This document shows positions 1 to 7,324 of a stretch of 38,194 nt of DNA, in pieces. The stretch is from an uncultured Oleiphilus sp. GTDB lineage: Bacteria > Pseudomonadota > Gammaproteobacteria > Pseudomonadales > Oleiphilaceae. The position numbers and the translations under genes were made by a program. The DNA lies in the NCBI GenBank assembly GCA_913020245.1, contig CAJWAD010000025.1, forward strand, positions 1-38,194, written 5' to 3'. The notes under the pieces are model-generated. The model saw only the letters and a program-made list of their open reading frames with translations. It did not search any database and was not told the DNA's origin. How positions within the stretch are numbered: the first letter of the stretch is position 1; the number at the start of each line of letters is the position of its first letter.

Positions 1-16
1 GGAGGCTTTTTTTTGT
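1..16 (+). terminator. Possible tail of an intrinsic terminator cut by the window edge
   Basis: The window opens with a G-rich stub running into eight T residues. This looks like the 3' arm and T tract of a rho-independent terminator for a plus-strand gene lying to the left. The left arm is outside the window, so the hairpin cannot be verified. If correct, the phosphate transporter that follows is transcribed from its own promoter. Confidence 0.3.
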
Positions 17-52
17 TTGAGTGTTCATAAATAAGGGGTGACCTGAAGCAAT

Positions 53-89
53 GTGACAGATATATTACAGTCTATTTGCGAGCTGTCAC
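53..89 (-). promoter_or_regulatory. Pho-box-like element upstream of the phosphate transporter
   Basis: Read on the minus strand, bases 70 to 53 spell CTGTAATATATCTGTCAC. This is two 7-mers (CTGTAAT and CTGTCAC) separated by 4 bases, matching the 7+4+7 layout and sequence of the PhoB box. A further plus-strand CTGTCAC lies at 83-89, so 53-59 and 83-89 also form a perfect 7-bp inverted repeat. The element starts 67 bases upstream of the PiT start codon. Its orientation is opposite to that gene, so it could serve a leftward gene outside the window, or mediate PhoB repression of this one as described for the rhizobial pit operon. The match is visible; PhoB binding is inferred. Confidence 0.5.
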
Positions 90-119
90 GAGAGATAGTA
101 TCAATTTATTGGAAGGGTA

Positions 120-1694
120 ATGCGCGTGGAATTCAAGAATATCGGTGCCTTAGAAACTGGCTTGAACAGTCAAAGTAATGAACTCTTTCGGCTAGGCTTG
201 AGTGTTGCTTTTTTGATAGGTGTGCTTATTTATGCGCTGTTCCAAAACTATAACTTACCTGGGGGTTTTACCTTAGCGATTGCGGCTGCCGTTGGTGGTT
301 ATATGGCGATGAATATCGGCGCAAACGATGTCGCAAATAACGTTGGTCCGGCCGTCGGTTCAAAGGCGTTAACCCTTTTTGGTGCTATTTTAATTGCCGC
401 AATTTTTGAAGCAGCAGGGGCGCTAATCGCTGGTGGTGATGTTGTGAGCACCATTAAAAAAGGTATTATCGATCCATCACAAATAACCGAGGCGCGCACG
501 TTTATTTTGTTAATGTTAGCTGCCTTATTAGCCGGTGCGCTGTGGTTAAACTTAGCGACATTTTTAGGTGCACCTGTCTCCACCACCCACTCGATTGTGG
601 GAGGCGTACTGGGCGCAGGTATTGCTGCCGGCGGTTTTGCAGTCGCGAACTGGAGCAAGATGGGGGCAATTGCAGCGAGTTGGATTATTTCTCCTTTGCT
701 TGGCGGCTTAATTGCAGCTTCGTTTCAGTATTTTATTAAGAAAAAAATCATGCATACTGACGATATGCTCGGTTCGGCAAAACGCTTCGTGCCTTGGTTA
801 TTAGCAATTATGGCTTGGGCATTTTCTACTTATCTTGCAGTCAAAGGTATCAAGAAGCTTATCAAACTTGACTTCTATCAAGCCGCATTGATTGGGTTTG
901 CTATTGCTGTGATTATCTTTTTTGCGGTTCAACCATTGATCGCCAACGCTGCTTCGAGGCTTGAGCAAACGCGTGATGGTGTGAACAGCTTGTTTACAGT
1001 TCCTCTTATTTTTGCTGCGGCTTTGTTAAGTTTTGCACACGGTGCCAATGATGTCGCAAACGCGGTTGGGCCCCTTGCTGCGATTGCTGATTCTGTGCAT
1101 AACGCAGGCGTGTCAACCAAAGCGGCCATTCCGTTATGGGTAATGATGATTGGTGCATTAGGAATTGCGTTGGGCCTTTTCCTTTTTGGTCCTAAGTTAA
1201 TCCGCACCGTAGGCACGGAGATTACTGAGTTAGACAAATCGCGTGCTTTTTGTGTGGCCATGGCAGCGGCTATTACGGTAATCGTTGCATCGCAGCTTGG
1301 TTTGCCTGTGAGTTCTACGCATATTGCCGTAGGTGGCATTTTCGGGGTTGGCTTGCTTCGTGAAAGGATGCGTCTAAGTTATGTGACACAACTGCACAAA
1401 ATGGCTGAACATCATGAAGGAGAGGAGAAGCAGCGATTGGAATCTTTTTTGCAAAATTTTCAGTCGGCTGAGCTTAAAGAGATGGAGGTGTTGCTCAAAG
1501 AAGCCAAGTTGAAAAAGACTCAGCTTGGGTTGAGTAAGACTGAGCGTAAACAATTAAAATCAATCTACAAAGAAAATTTAGTACGCCGTTCAGCAATGAA
1601 CAAAATAATCGCCGCTTGGATTATTACGGTGCCATGTTCTGCTGGTTTGGCTGCGCTTATTTATTTCTTCATATCTGATATCTCTATTATTTAG
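120..1694 (+). CDS. PiT-family inorganic phosphate transporter
   Basis: This is an inner-membrane low-affinity phosphate permease of the PiT family, usually driven by ion symport. The family's duplicated signature is plain: GANDVANNVGP at about residues 67-77 and GANDVANAVGP at about 308-318, each followed by hydrophobic helices and a PVSSTH/PVSTTH motif. Most of the 524 residues are membrane-spanning. The exception is a highly charged Lys/Glu-rich stretch at roughly 417-490, before a final helix at about 497-520. The ATG at 120 follows a GGAAGGG ribosome site by a few bases. PiT genes are often preceded by a PhoU-like DUF47 gene; none fits in the 119 bases available. A Pho-box-like element lies upstream. 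The family call is secure; the ion and affinity are not shown by sequence. Confidence 0.93.
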   Translation: MRVEFKNIGALETGLNSQSNELFRLGLSVAFLIGVLIYALFQNYNLPGGFTLAIAAAVGGYMAMNIGANDVANNVGPAVGSKALTLFGAILIAAIFEAAGALIAGGDVVSTIKKGIIDPSQITEARTFILLMLAALLAGALWLNLATFLGAPVSTTHSIVGGVLGAGIAAGGFAVANWSKMGAIAASWIISPLLGGLIAASFQYFIKKKIMHTDDMLGSAKRFVPWLLAIMAWAFSTYLAVKGIKKLIKLDFYQAALIGFAIAVIIFFAVQPLIANAASRLEQTRDGVNSLFTVPLIFAAALLSFAHGANDVANAVGPLAAIADSVHNAGVSTKAAIPLWVMMIGALGIALGLFLFGPKLIRTVGTEITELDKSRAFCVAMAAAITVIVASQLGLPVSSTHIAVGGIFGVGLLRERMRLSYVTQLHKMAEHHEGEEKQRLESFLQNFQSAELKEMEVLLKEAKLKKTQLGLSKTERKQLKSIYKENLVRRSAMNKIIAAWIITVPCSAGLAALIYFFISDISII

Positions 1695-1879
1695 ATGACT
1701 TTATATTTGGTTTTGTTAGGGGGTATCAGCAGTGTTCTACTTTTTATTTTGACCGAATGGTAAAAAATTATAATTTCGAATGAAAATGGCTCCCCTTTTT
1801 AACGGCTGCTCTTTATACTTTGCGTCCGCTGCGCGCGCCGTGAGTAGCGAACCAAATTCATTACTGTGGTCACCGACTT

Positions 1880-2923
1880 ATGCATATCGAAAATGACGTT
1901 AAACTTGGATTTAAGGACGTTTTAATTCGACCGAAGCGTTCGACATTAAAGAGTCGCTCTCAAGTGAGCGTTGAACGTACTTATCAGTTTGTAAATTCAG
2001 GCCAGTCTTGGACAGGTGTCCCTATCATTGCTGCCAATATGGATACCGTTGGCACGTTTGAAATGGCTAAAAAATTAGCGGAATATAAAATTCTTACCGC
2101 CGTGCATAAGCATTATTCCACGGAAGAATGGCGGTCGTTTCTTGCGGAGCAAGATGACAGTATCTACCAATCTATTATGGTGTCTTCGGGGACGTCTCAG
2201 GCAGATTTCGATAAGGTAAAAACGATTATTGAACAGAACCCAAAGCTCGGTTTTCTGTGTATTGATGTTGCAAACGGTTATTCGCAACATTTCGTCGACT
2301 TCTTGCGGCAGGCACGTAAAGCGCTACCTAAAATTACCATAATTGCGGGTAATGTAGTGACGGGTGAGATGACGGAAGAGTTGATTATGTCCGGGGCGGA
2401 TATCGTTAAAGTTGGCATTGGGCCCGGTTCAGTTTGTACGACACGTGTAAAAACTGGTGTCGGTTATCCCCAACTTTCAGCGGCGATTGAATGTGCGGAT
2501 GCTGCGCACGGGTTAAAGGGACATATTATTTCTGATGGTGGTTGTACCTGTGCGGGTGACGTCTCAAAGGCGTTTGGTGCAGGTTCTGATTTCGTTATGC
2601 TTGGGGGTATGTTGGCAGGTCATGATGAGTCAGGCGGTGAAATTTTTGATCGAGATGGCAAAACATATAAAAAGTTTTACGGTATGTCCTCGTCAACTGC
2701 AATGAACAAACATGCCGGAGGCGTCGCTAATTATCGTGCGAGCGAAGGTAAGACCGTTGAGATGTTATATAAAGGCCCTGTCGATAATACCGTGCAAGAT
2801 ATATTGGGGGGTGTTCGTTCTACTTGCACATATGTTGGTGCCGCGAGTTTAAAAGAGTTATCAAAACGAACCACGTTTATCCGAGTTCAAGAGCAGGAAA
2901 ACGTCGTATACGGCAAAGAGTAA
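1880..2923 (+). CDS. guaC: GMP reductase
   Basis: GuaC converts GMP to IMP and ammonia using NADPH, returning guanine nucleotides to the purine pool. The 347-residue length equals that of the E. coli enzyme. The IMPDH/GMPR barrel is intact. The catalytic loop [13 protein letters not shown] places the nucleophilic cysteine at residue 186, and a phosphate-binding SDGGC motif follows. There is no CBS-domain insertion, and the IMP dehydrogenase-type C-terminal flap is absent, which separates it from GuaB. It stands alone: 185 bases separate it from the phosphate transporter and it is closed by a strong terminator. A TATAAT hexamer at 1769-1774 may be its -10, but no properly spaced -35 is evident. 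Confidence 0.95.
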   Translation: MHIENDVKLGFKDVLIRPKRSTLKSRSQVSVERTYQFVNSGQSWTGVPIIAANMDTVGTFEMAKKLAEYKILTAVHKHYSTEEWRSFLAEQDDSIYQSIMVSSGTSQADFDKVKTIIEQNPKLGFLCIDVANGYSQHFVDFLRQARKALPKITIIAGNVVTGEMTEELIMSGADIVKVGIGPGSVCTTRVKTGVGYPQLSAAIECADAAHGLKGHIISDGGCTCAGDVSKAFGAGSDFVMLGGMLAGHDESGGEIFDRDGKTYKKFYGMSSSTAMNKHAGGVANYRASEGKTVEMLYKGPVDNTVQDILGGVRSTCTYVGAASLKELSKRTTFIRVQEQENVVYGKE

Positions 2924-2940
2924 ATAAGAACGTGTTCTAA

Positions 2941-2971
2941 AAAAACCGGCGCTCGTAGCGCCGGTTTTTTT
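2941..2971. terminator. Bidirectional rho-independent terminator
   Basis: A 7-bp all-GC stem (CCGGCGC at 2946-2952 with GCGCCGG at 2958-2964) closes a five-base loop. It is flanked by an A run on the left and seven T residues on the right. The symmetry lets it terminate guaC on the plus strand and, on the minus strand, the convergent SDR gene that ends at 3048. Confidence 0.93.
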
Positions 2972-3047
2972 GCATGTTGAGCCACGACTATTAAAACAGA
3001 TCACACATCCGCTACTCTGAACGATTATGAAATCCAGTATTTATCTT

Positions 3048-4085
3048 CTAGTTCTTCTGTTCTTTATAGAATCTAAATATTTCTTTTAATGGTCGTTTTG
3101 CTTTGTAATGAAAGGTCTCCGCAAACAAACTACCATCGATTACTACTGGATATTTAAAGTAATTAATTAAATAAGAGGGAAACATTTTCAAACCGGCTAT
3201 TGTCGCCAATGTTCGAGGCAAAATGGGGGGTATTGACGGAACGGGAATACGGCGACACCCACTCACATCTATGGCGTCTTGCAGGGCAACCCAATCCTCC
3301 GGTGCAACATTATAGACACCCGGATGATTAGTTGTATGGGCAAGCATAATTGCATCCGCCATATCGTCGATATGAATAAATTGCATAATTGGCGAGAAAC
3401 CGAGGAGGCTGGGTGCATATGAACTCGCGAGTAAGCGGCTAATAGAATTCTGTATACCCGGACCAACGATGTTGCATGGCCGAAGAATAGTGATGTTTAA
3501 ATCCGGATATTTCCACAAGTAAATATTGGCTAAGTTTTCGAGTTCAACTGAATCGACCAGATCATGCGTCAATTCGGCCGCTTTAAGCGGCGCATTCTCA
3601 TCAATTAGCGCAGGGTTATATGCGTCGGCTCCATAAACATGATAGGTCGACAAAATTAAGACATGCTTGATGCCGTACTTATGACTTAGATCAAGTAATT
3701 TTTGCGTACCCAATACATTGCTGTTATAACGCCGGATTTTCGTTTCCTCACTTGATTGGATCCGGCCTAAATGAATAACGCTGTCAAACTTATACTGTTT
3801 GAAAAGGTCTTCAAATACGCGTTTGTTAAAGTCGAGTTTGTAACAGGGAATTTCTTCACTCAAATAACTTTGCTCTCGAAAGTCAACGGCGACAATGTTG
3901 TACTTATCTCGTAAACGGTTGATGACCTGTTGTGCGAGTGCTCCAGCGCAACCGGTGACAAGCACTGTTTGCTTCTTGTCAGCAGATAACGCTTGCCTAT
4001 TTTTTGTTTTTCGTGACGCTGCACTTTTTCGGTTATTGGGTTTATTAACGGTTTTAGTTGTCGTTGCAACAGTTGTGAGACTCAT
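3048..4085 (-). CDS. Atypical NAD-dependent epimerase/dehydratase-like (SDR) protein
   Basis: This is an extended short-chain dehydrogenase/reductase fold. The nucleotide-binding loop TGCAGALAQQV is at about residues 44-54, an acidic strand end (VAVDF) follows, and STYHVYG sits at about 146-152 where extended SDRs carry the STxxVYG motif. The usual YxxxK pair about 25 residues later is missing: the region around 171-185 contains neither Tyr nor Lys, and LRPCNIVGPG follows normally. It may therefore bind NAD(P) without standard SDR chemistry. The first 38 residues form a basic, Ser/Thr/Lys/Asn-rich tail outside the fold. The start lies 5 bases past the stop of the acyltransferase gene, so the two are very likely co-transcribed. 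The substrate is unknown; lipid-related work is inferred from the neighbour. Confidence 0.82.
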   Translation of the reverse strand: MSLTTVATTTKTVNKPNNRKSAASRKTKNRQALSADKKQTVLVTGCAGALAQQVINRLRDKYNIVAVDFREQSYLSEEIPCYKLDFNKRVFEDLFKQYKFDSVIHLGRIQSSEETKIRRYNSNVLGTQKLLDLSHKYGIKHVLILSTYHVYGADAYNPALIDENAPLKAAELTHDLVDSVELENLANIYLWKYPDLNITILRPCNIVGPGIQNSISRLLASSYAPSLLGFSPIMQFIHIDDMADAIMLAHTTNHPGVYNVAPEDWVALQDAIDVSGCRRIPVPSIPPILPRTLATIAGLKMFPSYLINYFKYPVVIDGSLFAETFHYKAKRPLKEIFRFYKEQKN

Positions 4086-4090
4086 TATTT

Positions 4091-4909
4091 TTACTCGAAA
4101 ATCGCCTCTCGTTCATCCAGGCCTTTTGCGATCAAAGTGTTAATTGCGCGCTTAACTTTTTCGACGCGCCGCGTCACCTGCTCCTCAGTCAGTTCTTCGT
4201 CATCAAAGAAAATGGGTTTTCCGAATGTTAAGTGAACTTTCGCTGGAAAAATAAAGGGCACGGCCAGTGGAATGTAAGGCACGCCTAATAGTCTTGCTAG
4301 TGGCTTTACATTGGCGATCGCGGGGATGGTTTCTTCACAACCGACAACACCAACGGGTACGATTGGGGTGCCATGCGCCATGGCTAAACGCACGAAACCG
4401 CTGCCGAACCTTTGCAATTTGTAACGGTCTTTATAAAGTTTACCTGAACCTCTTATGCCTTCTGGAAAGACAATAACGGCTTCACCACGGTCTAATATTT
4501 TAGCGCAATTGATCGGGTCCCCTAAAACCGCGCCTAATTGGTTTAAGATATTGCCAATATAAGGCACAGTGGGGAAAAAACGCTCAATCATTGCTCTTGT
4601 TTGACGAGGCGCCTTTTCGCGATTCGCAATAGCGTAACCAATAAGAGTGCCGTCAATGGGTAGTTGGCCACTATGGTTTGCGATAATAAGAACTGGGCCT
4701 GAGTCGGGCACATTTTCAATCCCATGCGTTTGAACCCGAAAGTATTTTTCATAGACTGAAGAGAATAAAGAGAAGACGATTTTGTTGGTATCTTTATTAA
4801 AACCCCAAGGATCGTAGCCTAGAGAACCCACGGGTTTCTCTATTTTTTCGAGTTTCTTGTCTAACGCATGAGAGACAAATGTGTTCTTTAAAAAAGACTT
4901 AAATTTCAT
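4091..4909 (-). CDS. Lysophospholipid acyltransferase family (PlsC-like) protein
   Basis: This is a glycerolipid-type acyltransferase expected to move an acyl chain from acyl-CoA or acyl-ACP to a lysophospholipid-like acceptor at the membrane. Motif I is NHSGQLPIDG (H79, D86), an HX6D spacing rather than the usual HX4D. Motif III is FPEGIRGSGK at 148-157 and motif IV is TPIVPVGVVG at about 181-190. I chose the ATG at 4909 because GGAAG precedes it at good spacing; an in-frame TTG at 4957 would add 16 residues but has no ribosome site. There is no long hydrophobic anchor, so the protein is probably peripheral. It is followed after 5 bases by the atypical SDR gene. The exact substrate cannot be read from sequence. 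Confidence 0.87.
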   Translation of the reverse strand: MKFKSFLKNTFVSHALDKKLEKIEKPVGSLGYDPWGFNKDTNKIVFSLFSSVYEKYFRVQTHGIENVPDSGPVLIIANHSGQLPIDGTLIGYAIANREKAPRQTRAMIERFFPTVPYIGNILNQLGAVLGDPINCAKILDRGEAVIVFPEGIRGSGKLYKDRYKLQRFGSGFVRLAMAHGTPIVPVGVVGCEETIPAIANVKPLARLLGVPYIPLAVPFIFPAKVHLTFGKPIFFDDEELTEEQVTRRVEKVKRAINTLIAKGLDEREAIFE

Positions 4910-5065
4910 TCGGCTTCCGCGAAATACTGAGTTTTTTATAATTTTTGGCGTGCACAAGTATAGCTATAATGATTGTGCAGCGCATGATTCAATAGTAAAG
5001 CAATTAGTACAATAATACATGGCGTGCAGCATAACTAAATTGATTCGAGGAACTTCACATTGGTG

Positions 5066-5524
5066 ATGACTTGGCAGTGTATACAATTTTCAGATATAAC
5101 GAGTGACGCAATGTATGCGATGCTAAAGCTGAGGCAAGATGTCTTTATCGTAGAACAACATTGCCCTTATCATGACATTGACGAGCTAGATCGAATTGCG
5201 CTGCATGTTTTGGGTTGGCAAACGTTCGGCAGCGAAAAAGAAGAGCTGGTTGCATATTTAAGACTCGTTCCTCCAGGCAAAAAATATAAGGAGCCTTCAA
5301 TTGGCCGAGTGATCACGCGTTTTACCCATAGAAGAAAGGGGCTTGGACTAGAGTTAATGCGTGTTGCGCTGGATAGCTCTCGCCAGCATTTCCCGGGGGA
5401 AGGGAATAGGATTTCCGCGCAAGCACATTTAGAAGGGTTTTATAGTGGCTTAGGCTATCAGGTTGTTTCTGAACCTTACGACGAAGACGGTATCCCGCAT
5501 TTAGAGATGTTGCTACCCGCATAA
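5066..5524 (+). CDS. elaA: ElaA-like GNAT N-acetyltransferase
   Basis: This is a small GNAT-fold acyltransferase of the ElaA type. The family hallmark FIVEQHCPYHDIDELD lies near the N terminus, followed by the acetyl-CoA pyrophosphate loop (IGRVITRFTHRRKGLG, about residues 79-94) and the terminal block LEGFYSGLGYQVVSEPY. At about 152 residues it matches the family size. Three in-frame starts are adjacent: TTG 5060, GTG 5063 and ATG 5066. GAGG at 5047-5050 would suit the TTG or GTG slightly better; I give the ATG. The ElaA substrate is not established. It is transcribed alone, with 93 bases before the next gene. Confidence 0.85.
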   Translation: MTWQCIQFSDITSDAMYAMLKLRQDVFIVEQHCPYHDIDELDRIALHVLGWQTFGSEKEELVAYLRLVPPGKKYKEPSIGRVITRFTHRRKGLGLELMRVALDSSRQHFPGEGNRISAQAHLEGFYSGLGYQVVSEPYDEDGIPHLEMLLPA

Positions 5525-5617
5525 AACCTGCAGGTGAGTTTGCTTGTTATGATTTTTTTATAGACCGTAACTTAGCTGCTAGACTTAATAAGTTTATTGT
5601 TTAGCTTGGACTGCAAA

Positions 5618-7324
5618 ATGTTGTTATCCAGATGGCGCCTTCAGCTCGGCTTGCTTATAGCTTTCACCGATGTCTCGCACGCAGCCGAGACTATTGAGTC
5701 GGTAGCGAACGCGTTATCGCCATCCTCATTACCGCGCCATGAAATGATTGCAGAATTAGAGTGGTTTCGTGATGCGAGTCATCCCTTTCGCAACAAAACA
5801 ATTACCGTTGTAACCGAAGATATTCCCACTCACGTATGGGAGCGAGATGTTTTAGCCCAACTCTTTTTAAGGTTAACGGGTATTCGCGTAAAGTACGATA
5901 TTGTGGGCGAAGGAACGGTTGTTGAGAATATTTTTAAGCAGGTGAGTCAGGGCGTTCACTTGTATGATATTTATGTAAATGATGCGGACCATATTGGTAC
6001 GCACTCCCGTGTTCAGGGTGTCGTAAATTTAAGTGATTATATGAGGGACGAAGGGAAACCTTTTACTAACCCCTATTTAGATTTAGATGATTTTTTGAAT
6101 TTACAGTTTGGACAAGATTACGATGGTAATCAGCTGCAGTTACCAGACCAACAATTTGCCAACCTTTACTGGTTTAGATATGACTGGTTCTCACGAAAAG
6201 ATATTCAAACTAAGTTCCGCACCTTTACGGCAAATAAATATGGTGAAGAAAACGCCTATGATCTGGGCGTACCGGTTAACTTTGCCGCTTACGAGGATAT
6301 TGCTGAGTTCTTCACGAATACGCCGGTCGATGGCAAAAAAGTATACGGGCACACCGATTTTGGTAAGAAGAGCCCATCGCTGGGCTGGCGCTTTACCGAT
6401 GCCTGGTTATCTATTGCGGGCGCGGGGGACAGCGGTCTGCCGAATGGTAGTCCAGTTGATGAATGGGGTATCCGTGTAAAAGATCGTATTCCTAGAGGTT
6501 CAAGTGTCAAACGTGGTGGTGCGACAAACGGGCCTGCAGCAGTATATGCCTTGCAAACTTATATTGATTGGTTGAATAACTATAGTCCACCTGATGCTCG
6601 ACAAGGGACGTTTCGTGATGCAAGTGTTAGTGCCGCTAAGGGAAATGTCGCACAACAGATATTTTTATATACGTTATGGGTAAACCGTGATGAGTATCAT
6701 CAGGGTGAAATGATTAATCAAGTTGGTCAACCAGTATGGCGGTTAGCGCCCACCCCTCACGGTCGTTACTGGGATCAGGGAATGAAAGTAGGCTATCAAG
6801 ACGCCGGTAGCTGGACTATCCCAAAAACGACGCGAGGGCCTCGCCGGGCTGCCGCGTGGTTGTGGGCGCAATTTGCCGTGTCAAAGAGCGCAGCATTGAG
6901 CAAGTTCAAAGCCGGCGGTACGCCGGTTCGGCACTCCACATTACAATCGCCAAGTATTCAGGACAATAAGCAATATTGGGGAGGGTTAATTGAGTTTTAT
7001 CAAAGTAACGCGATCAATCTATGGACAGATACTGGGCTGAATGTGCCGCATTATCCTTTGCTTTTTAGAACGTGGTGGCCAAATCTTGATCAGGCGATTG
7101 ATGGCAAAATTACACCTCAACAAGCGATGGATAACATCGCCCGGCTGCAAGACCGCGTTATGTCAGAGCTAAATTTAGCAAAATATAGTCCTCAACTAAA
7201 TCCAGTAAAAACAAGAGACTATTGGCTATCGCAACCTGGTTCGCCTAAACCATTTAGAGCACGAGAGGCGCCTAAAACATTGCCTTATGAGAAGGCGATT
7301 GAGATATGGCAGGTTAAACGTTAA
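5618..7324 (+). CDS. Periplasmic solute-binding protein paired with a histidine kinase
   Basis: This is a secreted extracellular solute-binding protein of the sugar/polyol ABC-transporter type. The ATG at 5618 begins a clear signal peptide of about 22 residues ending in SHA before AET; an in-frame TTG at 5597 would spoil it. There is no lipobox cysteine, so the mature protein should be soluble in the periplasm. Conserved blocks include LPDQQFANLYWFRYDWF (about 174-190), GWRFTDAWLSIAGAGD (about 255-270) and RGGATNGPAAVYAL (about 299-312). From memory these resemble binding proteins of alphaproteobacterial glycerol (GlpV-type) ABC systems; that resemblance is recall, not a search. No permease or ATPase gene is nearby. 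Its TAA is directly followed by the ATG of the sensor kinase, which suggests a ligand-sensing role rather than transport. Confidence 0.85.
   Translation: MLLSRWRLQLGLLIAFTDVSHAAETIESVANALSPSSLPRHEMIAELEWFRDASHPFRNKTITVVTEDIPTHVWERDVLAQLFLRLTGIRVKYDIVGEGTVVENIFKQVSQGVHLYDIYVNDADHIGTHSRVQGVVNLSDYMRDEGKPFTNPYLDLDDFLNLQFGQDYDGNQLQLPDQQFANLYWFRYDWFSRKDIQTKFRTFTANKYGEENAYDLGVPVNFAAYEDIAEFFTNTPVDGKKVYGHTDFGKKSPSLGWRFTDAWLSIAGAGDSGLPNGSPVDEWGIRVKDRIPRGSSVKRGGATNGPAAVYALQTYIDWLNNYSPPDARQGTFRDASVSAAKGNVAQQIFLYTLWVNRDEYHQGEMINQVGQPVWRLAPTPHGRYWDQGMKVGYQDAGSWTIPKTTRGPRRAAAWLWAQFAVSKSAALSKFKAGGTPVRHSTLQSPSIQDNKQYWGGLIEFYQSNAINLWTDTGLNVPHYPLLFRTWWPNLDQAIDGKITPQQAMDNIARLQDRVMSELNLAKYSPQLNPVKTRDYWLSQPGSPKPFRAREAPKTLPYEKAIEIWQVKR

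Noticed and set aside
1749-1774. TTGACC and TATAAT before guaC as a promoter
   Set aside because: The spacing is only 14 bases, outside the usual 16-18, so only the -10 is mentioned.
5526-5535. Perfect 10-bp palindrome ACCTGCAGGT just after the acetyltransferase stop
   Set aside because: It is too short for a terminator, has no T tract, and could be chance; no promoter element is in register with it.
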